A stretch of 64,000 bases of DNA from Aminobacter niigataensis (GTDB taxonomy: Bacteria; Pseudomonadota; Alphaproteobacteria; Rhizobiales; Rhizobiaceae): assembly GCF_014200015.1 (NCBI RefSeq), contig NZ_JACHOT010000001.1, forward strand, positions 1,674,001 to 1,738,000, read 5' to 3'. Below the pieces are notes generated by a model. The model saw only the letters and a list, made by a program, of their open reading frames with translations, was not told where the DNA came from and ran no database searches. The number at the start of each line of letters is the position of its first letter. The first letter of the stretch is position 1. This document shows positions 39,941 to 50,107 of this stretch, piece by piece. Both the position numbers and the translations under genes were made by a program.

Positions 39941-42900
39941 GCACCACCACCTCGATCTCGCCACGATCGCGCATGGCAAAAGACGCATCCTTGCCCTTCA
40001 CGCCATCGACATCGGCCTTCGCAGCCTTAGTGGTTTTGTCTCTCACCACCCGCAACCTATAGACAGCTCCACCCAAGCGCAGGGTCGCAGCGTAGCCCTC
40101 CCAATGCTTGGGGATGGCTGGCGAAACCACAAGGCGGTCGCCGCGCCGGCTGATGCCGAGGATGCTTTCGACCGCCGCGCGATAGAGCCAGCCGGCCGAA
40201 CCTGTGTACCAGGTCCAGCCACCGCGCCCTGCCTTGGATGCGTCGGCATAGACATCGGCCGCCACGACATAGGGTTCGACCCGGTAGGTCTCCGCCGAAT
40301 GCTCGTCGAGCGCATGGTTGACCGGGTTGAGCATGGAGAAGCAGCGGTAGGCCTCGTCGACCTGCCCCATTTCCGCCAGCGCGATGACAAACCACGTCGC
40401 CGCATGGGTGTACTGGCCACCGTTCTCGCGCACGCCTGGCGGATAGGACTTGATGTAGCCGGGTTCCTTCTCCGTCTCGGAGAACGGCGGCGTGAACAGC
40501 CTGATGAGCTGCATCTCGTCATCGACCAGCATCTTGGTCGCCTGCGCCATGGCGGTGCGCGAACGGGCAGGATCTCCCTCGCCCGAGATCACGCTCCACG
40601 ACTGGGCGATCGAATCGATCTTGCATTCGTCGGAATTGCGCGAGCCGAGCGGCGTGCCATCGTCGAAACTGCCGCGACGATACCACTCGCCGTCCCAGGC
40701 GGCATTCTCCAGCGCCCGCTTCAGGGCATTGGCATGCTTATCCCAGGCATTGGCGCGCTTGGAGTCGCCCTCCGCCTTGGCCAGGGGCGCAAACTCGCCC
40801 AGCGTCTTCAGCAGGAACCAGCCGAGCCAGACGCTGTCGCCCTTGCCCTCCTCGCCGACGCGGTTCATGCCGTCGTTCCAGTCGCCACCGAGGATCAGCG
40901 GCAGTCCGTTCTTGGCGGTCCGCTTGATGGCGAGGTCGAGCGCGCGGGCGCAATGCTCGTAGAGCGAAGCCTTCTTCTTCGACGCCTCGGGCGTGAAGAA
41001 GGCATCATGCTCGCCAGGGTTGAGCTGCTGTCCTTCGATGAAGGGCAATTGCTCGGCCAGGATCGCGGCGTCGCCGGTCACGGTGACATAGCGCGCCGTG
41101 GCGCTGGCCAGCCAGACGACGTCGTCGGAGATCATCGTGCGCACGCCGGCACCGGTGCGCGGCAGCCACCAGTGCTGCACGTCGCCTTCGGCAAATTGCC
41201 GGCCAGCCGCATTCAATATCTGTGCACGGGCCAGGCTTGCGTCATGCATCAGCAACGCAAGCGTGTCCTGCAACTGGTCGCGGAAACCGAACGCCCCGCT
41301 CGCCTGATAGAAGGCCGAGCGCGCACGGATGCGGCAAGCAAGGCTTTGATAGGGCAGCCAGTGGTTGACCATCGCGTCGAGCGCCTTGTCCGGCGTGTCG
41401 ACTTCGATCGTGCCGAGGAACGAGCGCCAGTCATCCGCATTGTCGGCAAGCCGCTTGTCGAAATCGACCTTGAGATGACGGGCAACAAGTGCGCTCGCCT
41501 CTTCGTCGGAGCCGGCATCGCCGAGCAGCCACAGCAGCGACACCGAGCCGCCAGCCGGCACCTCGACGTCCCGCGCAATCGCGGCACAAGGATCGACGCC
41601 GGCTTCCACGCGGCCGGTCAGTTCAACACCGAGCGTCACCGCGCGCGGCGCCTCGACCGTTCCTCCCGTGCCAATGAACTCGAGACGATCGGCGGTGACC
41701 GAACCGGCCTTGCCGTCCATCGCCATGAAGGCGACGCGCTCGCCGAAATCGAGACCATAGGTGTTGCGCGCCAACAGTGCGCCGGTCGCCGGATCGAGCG
41801 AGGGAACGATGTTCGGCGCGGTCTTGGCCCGCCCGGTGCCGAGCACCCACTCGGCATAGGCATAGACCCTGAGCTTGGCCGCCACGGCGCCGGAATTCTC
41901 GATGCGCAGTCGCGAAACACGGACAGGATCCGCCGGGTCTACAAGGTGGGTCAACTCGGTCGTCAGCGTGCCGCGCTTGGAGCGGAAGGTCGAGAAGCCC
42001 TGACCGTGACGCGCCTCGTAGGAAGCGCTCGCATCACGCGCGACAGCGGCAATCGGCGAGTAGGTCCTGCCGCTGGTGCGGTCGAAGACGTAGATCGCCT
42101 CGCCCGGCCGGTTGGTGACCGGGTCGTTCGACCACGGCGTCAGCTGGTAATCGCGGCTGTTGCGGCTCCAAGTGAAGGAAGCGCCCTCGGCCGAACTGTG
42201 GAAGCCGAAGCCGGCATTGGCAACGACGTTGATCCAGGGCTGCGGCGTGGCACGCATGCCGTTGAGGCGCACGACATAGTCGCGGCCGCCAGCGTCGAAA
42301 CCGCCAAATCCGTTCCAGTGGGAAAGTCCGTCGCCGGCGGCCTTGCGCGCGTTCCGCGAAGGCAAAGCTGCCGTTGCCGTCGATTCCGGGCGGTCCGTTG
42401 CCTGAGCCGTCGCCAGCGCGTCACGCGCCTGAAGAGCGGCGGCCTCGGCGCGCTCGATCTGGTCGAAGATGGTGCCGTTGCGGGTGTGCAGGCAGACCCG
42501 CGCGACAGCGAGCAGCGTGCGATAGGACGCTTCGTCCATCAGGTCGCGGCGCACGGCGAAGATGTGCTGGCGCGGGCCGAGTTCCTTGCCGCGCAGGCGG
42601 CTGTTCTCGCACAGATGCTCGATGGCCTGCTGCAGATCCTGCACATAGGACGAAGCCTGCTCGTTGACGATGACGAGATCGGCGACCAGGCCGCGAGCCC
42701 GCATGTACTCCTGGAACCTCAGCGCCTGGGCGACGATCTCGATATCGGCAATGTCGCCGATCCGGATCGCCAGGATCGGGAAATCGCCGGAAATCGCCAT
42801 CGGCCACAGCGCCGACTGCCGGCCGAGGCCGGAGGCGATCGCGTCTGCCGAAAGGCGCAGGAACGGATCGGGATAGATCAGATAGCGCGCCAGCTTCTGC

Positions 42901-45900
42901 ACATTGGCGGCATCGGCGAGATTGAGGCCGAGGTGGCGTGTCTGAACCTGCGAACGCGTCCAGGACAGCATGGCCTGGCGCGGGAAACCCTCGGGATGGT
43001 CGAGCCGGGCTACCGTCTCCTCGACTTCCTCGCGGGTCGAACCGACGACGGTCCAGAACGTCAGCGAGACCTTCTTGTTGGCCGGCACGCGGACGCGGCG
43101 GCGAAGTGCCGCTACAGGGTCGAGGGTGAAGCCGGCACTGCCCGAAAGCTTGGCGCCCGCGTCGAAGGCTGCCGGATCGGCGATCGTACGGCCGCGGCCG
43201 ATGAAGGCGCGGCGGTCGGTCTCGGCTTCGGTATCGCGTGCAAAGCCAGACTGATCGGTGACGAAGTGCGCGGCCACGACCGAGGGCTCATTGGCCGCCC
43301 GCTTCTGCCGGGTCGCCAGGATCGCGCTGCCGTTGTGGGTGATCTCGGTTTCGACGAACATCTTCGAGAACGCCGGGTGGGCGTTGTCGTTGGCCTCGGG
43401 TGCAAGCACCAGCTCGGCAAAAGACGTCACCTCGATGTGACGATCGACGGCGGCATCGTTCCAGATGACGATGCGCCGGGCCTCACCATTGCCTTCGGAA
43501 ACGACGATGCACTCGACCTCGCTGCGCAGCGTGCCGACAGTCTTGATGAAGCTCGCCTTATCGTCACAGAACAGCGTCTGGGTCTGCTCGCCGGTGGCGC
43601 GCTTGGGTTCGGCGGTCGCCGACCACCAGTCACCGGTATCGGTATCGCGCAGGAACAGGTAGGTGCCCAGCCGATCCTCGGTCGGGTCCGGCTGCCAGCG
43701 CGTGATCGCCATGTCGTTCCAGCGGCTGTAGCCGGAACCGGTGGCGGACACCATCACCGAATAGCGGCCGTTCGACATCAGGTTGGTCGAGCGCAACGCC
43801 CGCATCGGATTGAGCACCAGGCGCGTGTCGGCGCTGTGGTCAGTGGTCTCGTCCTTGGTGTGCTCGGCAACCTCCGTGCGAACGGTTGCGACTGGGATGT
43901 CGCGCGGCGCCTTCTCCTGCAACAGAAGCTCGGCAGCCTCGATCACCTGGTCGCTGTGGAACCGGTCGCGCATCCGGCCTTCGAAGATGGCGTTGGCAAT
44001 CGATACGATCGACATGCCCTGGTGGTGGGCCATGTAGTTGTAGACGATGGCATGATCGGCGCCTTCCGGCACGCGCTGCGGCGTGTAGTCGACGGCGTCG
44101 TAGTAGCCGTAGCGACCGAGCGCGCCAATCTTGCGCAAACGTCGGAGGTTTGCGGTCGCCTCGCTCGGCATGAACTGGGCTGCCAGCACGGTCGCATAGG
44201 GCGCGATCACCGTATTCTGGCCAAGGCCACGCTTGAGGCCGAGTCCCGGCACGCCGAAATTGGTGTACTGGTAGGTCAGTTCGCGGTCGCGCCCATTGTA
44301 GGCCGCTTCCGAAATGCCCCACGGAATACCCTTCGAGCGGCCATACTGTATCTGCCGGCGAATGATGAGCTTGTTGGTCTGATTGAGAATGCCGCCCTGC
44401 GGCTCTTTCATGACCAGCGGCGGCATCAGGTATTCGAACATCGAGCCCGACCACGACATCAGCGCGCCCTGGAAACCGATCTCGACGATCGGCCGGCCGA
44501 GCCGGAACCAGTGCTCGGTCGGAATGTCGCCCTTGGCGATGCCGAACAGGCTGGTCAGACGTGCCTCCGAGGCCAGCAGGTCGTAGCAGCTTTCGTCGAG
44601 TTGATGTTCCTCGACTCGATAGCCGATGGACAGCAACTTGCGCTCATTGCGCATCAGGAACGAGAAATTCATCTCGAAAGCGAACTTGCGGGTGCGCTCG
44701 CGCAGTTCCATCAGCTTGGCTCGCAGGGCGGCGACGGCCTGGTCGTCGCTGTGCGCGTCATGGACATGCGCCTCGCAGGTGACCTCGAGCGTCCGCGCCC
44801 AATCGGACAGGACTTCGCTCTTGGTCGATACCGCCTCCGTATGGATGGCGCCCGCCAGCTTGCGGATCTCGCCCGACAAGACCGCCAGGTTGATGGTGCG
44901 AATCGAGGCCATTTCGGGCTGCGACTTGATCGTCTCCACCGCGCGGCGCATGCCGTCGATGCGGTCGATGAGCCGCTGGCGCAGCGGCCTCAACTGCCGG
45001 CGATCGTCCGGCAGGTCGGCTACGCTTTCCTCGATGATCGAGACTATATCGAGAATGCCTTCGAAATCGCCCTGCAGATGGACCGAGGGCGCTTCCGCCC
45101 ATTCAGAACAGGCCGTGGCGACCGCCACGAGATGGCCGGCGAGATTGCCGCTGTCGACGCTTGAGACATAAAGCGGATAGAGCGGACGCAGGTTGGTGGT
45201 GTCGTACCAGTTGTAGAGATGCCCCCTGTAGCGCTCCATCTTCTCGATGGTCGAAACCGTGGCGTCGATGCGCGCAACCGCATCCGCAAGGCTGATCCAG
45301 CCGAAATCCCGGGCCGACACCACCGACAGCAGGTAGACGCCAATATTGGTCGGCGACGTACGTGTGGCGATGACGCCGGTCGGGTTTTCCTGGAAATTGT
45401 CCGGCGGCAGGTGGTTCTGCTCGGGCGTCACGAAAGTTTCGAAGTAGTGCCAGGTGCGGCGGGCCACCGTGCGCAGCGTATGCACATCCCAAGGCATGAC
45501 GTGCAGCCGGTCCTCGGTCTCGGCCGAGCGGCTGATCAGCCAGGCGAAGGCGGGCGAGCCGGCCCAGAAGACGGCGAATGCGAAGGCAACGAACGCGCCG
45601 GTCGAATCCGCGAAAACCGGCACTGCCAGGCCGATGACGGCAATAATCACCGCGCCATACATCATCCTGTAGTAGGCAGCGAGGTCGTTGCCGCCTGATT
45701 TGTGCGCCTGCGAGGCGGTGCGCCACTCCAACAGGTCCTTGCGGCTTACGAACAGGCGGTAGAGCGTGCGGACGATGGCGTCGCCCATCATCCAGGCGAG
45801 ATGCGCCATGAGCACGATCTTCAACGCCACCATCGCCGTGCCGAATGCCAGGTCGCGGCCAAGCGCGCTGAAATGGCCTCGCGGCGTGGCGTCGCGGTTC

Positions 45901-48482
45901 TTCGGCAGGATGGCGTCGATGATGTCGAAGGTCGGCGCCATGAACAGGCTGAGGATCAACAGCGCCTGCCATTGCGCGGCCTGGGTGAAGGGCAGCAGCG
46001 TCCAGCCGGCAATCGCCGCCAAGACCCAGAAGATGGGGGTCAGCGAGCGCCTGAGATTGTCGACCATCTTCCAGCGCGACAGCGCCGGAACGCCCGATTT
46101 CGGATCGAAGATGAAGCCGAGCAGTTGCCAGTCGCCACGCGCCCAGCGGTGCTGGCGCGAGGCGTCGACCGAATAACGGGTCGGGTAGTCCTCGACGACC
46201 TCGACATCGGTGACGAGCGCCGAGCGCGCGAGCGCACCTTCGAGCAGATCGTGGCTGAGCACGGTGTTTTCGGCGATACGGCCCTTGAGCGCAGCCTCTA
46301 TCGCGTCGACATGATACAGCCCCTTACCGGTGAAGGTGCCTTCTCCGAACACGTCCTGGTAGAGATCGGAAACGGCAAAGACGTAAGGGTCGAGGCCGCG
46401 GTGGGCCGAGAAGACGCGCTGGAAGAAAGAGGCTTCATCGCCCGTCGTCAGTGACGGCGTCACGCGCGGCTGCAAGATTGCATAACCAGCCGTCACCAGG
46501 CGCTTTTCGGTGTCGAACTCCGGCCGGTTGAGCGGGTGGCACATCTTGCCCACCAGCTTGGTGACCACGCCGCGCGTCATGCGCGTATCGGCGTCGAGCG
46601 TCATGACGTGAACGATGTTGTCGGGCAGCGCCACGTCCGTCGGCATGAAGGTGGTGTCGCCGTCGCCGCGCAGCAAAAGGTTCAGTTCGTGCAGCTTGCC
46701 GCGCTTGCGCTCCCAGCCCATCCAACAGCCTTGCGCCGGATTGTAGAGCCGGCGGCGGTGCAGCAGATAGAACCGCGGCGCGCCCTCGCTCGGATAGCGC
46801 TGGTTGAGCTTGGCGATCTCGCGGCGGGCGTAATCGTAGATTTCGCGGTCGCCGGCCGAAATCTCGGCCTGGCTGTCGGGCCAGTCGGAGAGCACGGCGA
46901 AATGAAGTTCACCCGACATGTTGGCGAGATAATGCACCTCGATATTGCGGATGTTTTCCTCGACATCGTCGCGCGAGCCGATCAGCGACGGCACCACCAC
47001 GAGCGTTCGGGCTTCAGCCGGCACGCCGTGCTTGAACTCGTAGCCGATGAGCCGGGTCGGCTCCAGGAACTTGAGCACGATGGTGTTGAAGAAAGCGAGT
47101 GCGCCTTCACTTGCCGGAACAGCAAACAGCGTCAGCATCAGCGCGATCGCTGCCGTCGGCAGGCCAAGGGCCGCGAGCGCGTTGCCGGCGAGCAAAAGCA
47201 GGACCACGGTCAGCGCAAAGACCGGAAGGGCTATGCCCAGCCAGTTGGTCTTGCGGAAGGCACGATTGATGACGCGGCCGATCGTCGGGCGATAGCCGAT
47301 CGCCTGCTCCAGTTCCTGCCGGCGCGGGCCGACAAGGAAGAAACCGACGTCCGAACATTCCTTCTGCAGATCGTCCCGATCCGCAAGCGGCGCAGGCTTT
47401 TCCGTGTGGGCGAAATCGGTCGCACGCTCGGCGACCTGAAATTCGGAAAGCTTGGAGTGGCGGGCCAGATCCTCGATCGCGGTGCGATACTGGTCGCGCG
47501 AGGCGAAATCGAGCGCCGCAAAATTGGTGCGCTCGCGCAGCAGCGTGTCGACGCGGCTGACATCCTCGAACCAGACCGTCCAGTCCTGGTCGTTGATGAG
47601 GCGAAGGCCACGGATGATGTTGCCGGTTGTGACGTTGCCGCTCGACAGCGTGTGGTGCTCGCCGATGATGATCTCTTCGGCGTCGCTGCCGGACTTCTCA
47701 AGCTCGTTTTCAAGCCAGATCAATGCCTTGCCGGCATTTTGCGAGCCATCGCGCAAACGATAGAGCAGTTGTGTCGCAAAGGTCGTGTCACGGGCATGCG
47801 CCGCATAGGCCCTGAGCAAGGCCAGGCCGTCATCCTGTTCCTGCACACCCTGCAGGCGATCGGCGACGTCGTTGGCAATCGCTCGCATCTCGCGGGCGCG
47901 ATTGACCCGCACGGCGATACGGCGAAGGTTCTCGACCAGCACGAAGCGCAGGAGTGAAGGCAGCGCCCAGAGTTCGCCGATGTGCAGCGGCTCGACGGAC
48001 TGGTAGCCCTCGACTATCGACTTGAACATCTGCGCCGACACGGTGCTGTCGGAGTGGGCGACGTAGATCCAGGCGATGGCGAGCGCGCGCGGGACCTGCT
48101 GTCCTTCACCCAGTTCGATGGTCGGCAATTCGCGGTAGAAGCGGCGCGGCAGGTCGCGCTTGACCTGATAGATCGTCTCCTCGACAAGATAGTTATTGTC
48201 GAGCAGCCATTGCGCGGCGGGCGTGATCGGCTCGCCCCTGCCCTGCGCGGCGTTGGTGTCGCGATAGACCTGGAGAATCTTCTTGGCGCTCTCGCGAATG
48301 CGGGCGTGGAAGTCGAACGCTTCGAGACCGGCATAGGAGCGCAACTCCTTGCGGGCCAGACTTTCGCCCGTCGCCCTAAGCCGGTCCTCATGGAGCACCG
48401 TGGCCCTTATCGGCTGTTCTGCCACAGCCGGAAAACTAGGCACTACATCTTTGATCCGGCGCGGGTCGGTCTGAATATTCAT
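39927..48482 (-). CDS. ndvB: Cyclic beta-1,2-glucan synthase NdvB/ChvB
   Basis: 2851 residues, the normal length for this very large inner-membrane enzyme. Membrane helices begin near 415-480. A family 84 glycosyltransferase domain follows, with the DADTRM motif near residue 627, more helices at about 790-1000, then glycoamylase-like segments and beta-sandwich domains. The C-terminus is a family 94 phosphorylase domain with GGDWNDGMNRVGEEG near residue 2536. The protein initiates, elongates, trims (phosphorylase) and cyclises the beta-1,2 chain from UDP-glucose. The product acts in osmotic adaptation and plant infection. The ATG has only a weak ribosome site. A 1763-codon antisense frame inside it is a composition artefact. 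Confidence 0.95.
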   Translation of the reverse strand: MNIQTDPRRIKDVVPSFPAVAEQPIRATVLHEDRLRATGESLARKELRSYAGLEAFDFHARIRESAKKILQVYRDTNAAQGRGEPITPAAQWLLDNNYLVEETIYQVKRDLPRRFYRELPTIELGEGQQVPRALAIAWIYVAHSDSTVSAQMFKSIVEGYQSVEPLHIGELWALPSLLRFVLVENLRRIAVRVNRAREMRAIANDVADRLQGVQEQDDGLALLRAYAAHARDTTFATQLLYRLRDGSQNAGKALIWLENELEKSGSDAEEIIIGEHHTLSSGNVTTGNIIRGLRLINDQDWTVWFEDVSRVDTLLRERTNFAALDFASRDQYRTAIEDLARHSKLSEFQVAERATDFAHTEKPAPLADRDDLQKECSDVGFFLVGPRRQELEQAIGYRPTIGRVINRAFRKTNWLGIALPVFALTVVLLLLAGNALAALGLPTAAIALMLTLFAVPASEGALAFFNTIVLKFLEPTRLIGYEFKHGVPAEARTLVVVPSLIGSRDDVEENIRNIEVHYLANMSGELHFAVLSDWPDSQAEISAGDREIYDYARREIAKLNQRYPSEGAPRFYLLHRRRLYNPAQGCWMGWERKRGKLHELNLLLRGDGDTTFMPTDVALPDNIVHVMTLDADTRMTRGVVTKLVGKMCHPLNRPEFDTEKRLVTAGYAILQPRVTPSLTTGDEASFFQRVFSAHRGLDPYVFAVSDLYQDVFGEGTFTGKGLYHVDAIEAALKGRIAENTVLSHDLLEGALARSALVTDVEVVEDYPTRYSVDASRQHRWARGDWQLLGFIFDPKSGVPALSRWKMVDNLRRSLTPIFWVLAAIAGWTLLPFTQAAQWQALLILSLFMAPTFDIIDAILPKNRDATPRGHFSALGRDLAFGTAMVALKIVLMAHLAWMMGDAIVRTLYRLFVSRKDLLEWRTASQAHKSGGNDLAAYYRMMYGAVIIAVIGLAVPVFADSTGAFVAFAFAVFWAGSPAFAWLISRSAETEDRLHVMPWDVHTLRTVARRTWHYFETFVTPEQNHLPPDNFQENPTGVIATRTSPTNIGVYLLSVVSARDFGWISLADAVARIDATVSTIEKMERYRGHLYNWYDTTNLRPLYPLYVSSVDSGNLAGHLVAVATACSEWAEAPSVHLQGDFEGILDIVSIIEESVADLPDDRRQLRPLRQRLIDRIDGMRRAVETIKSQPEMASIRTINLAVLSGEIRKLAGAIHTEAVSTKSEVLSDWARTLEVTCEAHVHDAHSDDQAVAALRAKLMELRERTRKFAFEMNFSFLMRNERKLLSIGYRVEEHQLDESCYDLLASEARLTSLFGIAKGDIPTEHWFRLGRPIVEIGFQGALMSWSGSMFEYLMPPLVMKEPQGGILNQTNKLIIRRQIQYGRSKGIPWGISEAAYNGRDRELTYQYTNFGVPGLGLKRGLGQNTVIAPYATVLAAQFMPSEATANLRRLRKIGALGRYGYYDAVDYTPQRVPEGADHAIVYNYMAHHQGMSIVSIANAIFEGRMRDRFHSDQVIEAAELLLQEKAPRDIPVATVRTEVAEHTKDETTDHSADTRLVLNPMRALRSTNLMSNGRYSVMVSATGSGYSRWNDMAITRWQPDPTEDRLGTYLFLRDTDTGDWWSATAEPKRATGEQTQTLFCDDKASFIKTVGTLRSEVECIVVSEGNGEARRIVIWNDAAVDRHIEVTSFAELVLAPEANDNAHPAFSKMFVETEITHNGSAILATRQKRAANEPSVVAAHFVTDQSGFARDTEAETDRRAFIGRGRTIADPAAFDAGAKLSGSAGFTLDPVAALRRRVRVPANKKVSLTFWTVVGSTREEVEETVARLDHPEGFPRQAMLSWTRSQVQTRHLGLNLADAANVQKLARYLIYPDPFLRLSADAIASGLGRQSALWPMAISGDFPILAIRIGDIADIEIVAQALRFQEYMRARGLVADLVIVNEQASSYVQDLQQAIEHLCENSRLRGKELGPRQHIFAVRRDLMDEASYRTLLAVARVCLHTRNGTIFDQIERAEAAALQARDALATAQATDRPESTATAALPSRNARKAAGDGLSHWNGFGGFDAGGRDYVVRLNGMRATPQPWINVVANAGFGFHSSAEGASFTWSRNSRDYQLTPWSNDPVTNRPGEAIYVFDRTSGRTYSPIAAVARDASASYEARHGQGFSTFRSKRGTLTTELTHLVDPADPVRVSRLRIENSGAVAAKLRVYAYAEWVLGTGRAKTAPNIVPSLDPATGALLARNTYGLDFGERVAFMAMDGKAGSVTADRLEFIGTGGTVEAPRAVTLGVELTGRVEAGVDPCAAIARDVEVPAGGSVSLLWLLGDAGSDEEASALVARHLKVDFDKRLADNADDWRSFLGTIEVDTPDKALDAMVNHWLPYQSLACRIRARSAFYQASGAFGFRDQLQDTLALLMHDASLARAQILNAAGRQFAEGDVQHWWLPRTGAGVRTMISDDVVWLASATARYVTVTGDAAILAEQLPFIEGQQLNPGEHDAFFTPEASKKKASLYEHCARALDLAIKRTAKNGLPLILGGDWNDGMNRVGEEGKGDSVWLGWFLLKTLGEFAPLAKAEGDSKRANAWDKHANALKRALENAAWDGEWYRRGSFDDGTPLGSRNSDECKIDSIAQSWSVISGEGDPARSRTAMAQATKMLVDDEMQLIRLFTPPFSETEKEPGYIKSYPPGVRENGGQYTHAATWFVIALAEMGQVDEAYRCFSMLNPVNHALDEHSAETYRVEPYVVAADVYADASKAGRGGWTWYTGSAGWLYRAAVESILGISRRGDRLVVSPAIPKHWEGYAATLRLGGAVYRLRVVRDKTTKAAKADVDGVKGKDASFAMRDRGEIEVVVRIPA

Positions 48483-48855
48483 CTACAGCATTTCCGTCTG
48501 ACAGAAAGTCCGCCACGCCTTTCGGCGCCGCGGACCTGTCGCATAAACCGTTTCAAACAAGAATTGGTTGCATGGCAACACAACAGGTCGATTGATCGCT
48601 CTTGCACCGCGATTGAGTGAAAATATGGCGCCGTCATCACCCACGTCGCCAGGCGCCTCATAGCAGTGCCGGGTAGAGACCGGAACGGAAGGATTCAGGC
48701 TTTTTCGTGTTCGATGCTCGAATTTGGCCATATTTCAGGCAGTGCCCGTCAAAGGAACTCGCTTTGGCAATTGCGAGGCACGAATCGCCTTGCTCCGCGC
48801 CCGGATCCTTCTTGTGCCGGACGAATTTCCGCCCCGCCAAGTCGTCGGGCGAAGG
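48483..48855 (-). promoter_or_regulatory. Intergenic region upstream of ndvB
   Basis: 373 bases between the end of an FMN reductase gene and the ndvB start, both leftward. It must hold the ndvB promoter. I see no clear operator, terminator, RNA or small gene; the short open frames lack ribosome sites. Confidence 0.4.
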
Positions 48856-49428
48856 TCATCCGCCGCGCGGCAATACGGTGTAGACCCTGACGACAAAGGC
48901 GTGGAATTCGGCCATGTAATTCCTGAGGAATTCGGCGGTATCCTCATTTGTCACCTCGCCTTCATCGGTGATCAGTCCCGGCTTGAACTGGATGTAGGCT
49001 TCCGGCGCATTCATTTGCGGCGAATTGCAAAAGCTCAGCACGCTGCGCAGGCTTTGTTGCGCGACCGCCGTGCCGATCGCACCCGGCGACGTTCCGATGA
49101 CGGCCGAAGGCTTGCGGGTGAACGAATTGTTGCCATAGGGCCGGCTCGCCCAGTCGATGGCGTTCTTCAGGCCGCCGGGGATGGACCGGTTGTATTCGGG
49201 CGTAACGAACAGGATGGCGTCGACACCAGCAAGCGCCTGCTTGAACGCGCGGGCGGGCGGCGGAAAATCGGCGTCATAGTCGTAGCTGTAGAGCGGCAGG
49301 TCCCGAAACGAGATTTCCTCCATTTCGAGATGCTTGGGTGCGAGCCTGACAAGCGCCTTGGCGAGCTTGCGGTTGATCGAGCCTGCGGCAAGGCTGCCTA
49401 TGAAATAACCGACCTTGTAGGTGTCCAT
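48856..49428 (-). CDS. NADPH-dependent FMN reductase (azo/chromate/quinone reductase-like)
   Basis: 190 residues with a flavodoxin-like fold. The FMN phosphate loop reads GSLAAGSINRKLAKAL at 11-26, VTPEYNRSIPGGLKNAIDWASRP is the conserved middle block near 75-97, and SPGAIGTAVAQQSLR follows near 115. These match the FMN_red family (ChrR, ArsH-like and WrbA-like quinone/azo reductases). Substrate not determinable. It lies in the same direction as hutD, 113 bases downstream of it, and could be read with the hut operon. Confidence 0.88.
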   Translation of the reverse strand: MDTYKVGYFIGSLAAGSINRKLAKALVRLAPKHLEMEEISFRDLPLYSYDYDADFPPPARAFKQALAGVDAILFVTPEYNRSIPGGLKNAIDWASRPYGNNSFTRKPSAVIGTSPGAIGTAVAQQSLRSVLSFCNSPQMNAPEAYIQFKPGLITDEGEVTNEDTAEFLRNYMAEFHAFVVRVYTVLPRGG

Positions 49429-49541
49429 GGCACATTCTCCATTTCGCCGTGCGATATCGGTCGCCGACCTGACCTACCCACCCCGATGGGATAGTTTGCC
49501 AGTTCCGGCCGGATGTCACGACGATTTTGGAGATTACGCGC

Positions 49542-50105
49542 TTATTGGCGGCGAATGGAGACGAGCAGGAGCGATACCGCTTCGCTAAGCTCTATTTCCA
49601 GCACAACTGGGCCAGCTTCGATATGCAGCGTGTCCAGCGCGGCGATTTTCTCATTGCCGATACGCGCCGAGCCCGAGGCGAAGAAAACCAGGCTGGTCCC
49701 CTCACCCACGCCAATCCTGGTCGGCTCTGAAATTTCCAGCCGCTGGACCGAGTGGCTGATGCGGCCCCGCCGGGTCATGACGTTGAAATCGAGAACCGGG
49801 CCGTCGATGAGCTTCGCCTCGGTGCTGACATCGCCCGGGAAAATGTAAGGCTCTGACCGTGGAGACAGTGCCACCGGCGCCGCATCGCCCGCCGCGAGCT
49901 CCATGCTGCCGGCCAGGACCGTCAGCGTCCGGTCGATGCCGGCGAAGACGGAAAACGGTCCGCCGCTTGCGACTTGCGCCATCGAGATGCGCCAGTCGAA
50001 GTCGTCGAGCCCGGCCGCGGGCGGCCAGGCCATGATTTCGGTCGTCACGCCGCCGCCGTTCTTCCACGGCATGGGGCGGCAGTCGGCGTGACGAATGATG
50101 CGCAT
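49542..50105 (-). CDS. hutD: HutD-family protein of histidine utilisation
   Basis: 187 residues from the ATG two bases after the hutU stop; a longer frame upstream is a shadow inside hutU. It is a bicupin-like protein with the family phrases MPWKNGGGVTTEI at 12-24 and WRISMAQVASGGPFSVFAGIDRTLTVL near 38-64. HutD occurs widely in hut operons. In Pseudomonas it has been proposed to limit excessive pathway activity by binding a pathway metabolite; the enzymatic role is unproven. It is the last gene of hutI-H-G-U-D. Confidence 0.88.
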   Translation of the reverse strand: MRIIRHADCRPMPWKNGGGVTTEIMAWPPAAGLDDFDWRISMAQVASGGPFSVFAGIDRTLTVLAGSMELAAGDAAPVALSPRSEPYIFPGDVSTEAKLIDGPVLDFNVMTRRGRISHSVQRLEISEPTRIGVGEGTSLVFFASGSARIGNEKIAALDTLHIEAGPVVLEIELSEAVSLLLVSIRRQ

Positions 50106-50107
50106 GG

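Noticed and set aside
39873-45164. 1763-codon open frame on the plus strand
   Set aside because: It is antisense to ndvB, a confident 2851-residue gene. Its amino-acid make-up (Arg, Gly, Asp, His, Gln-rich, no recognisable domain) is what the GC-rich third positions of ndvB produce on the other strand.
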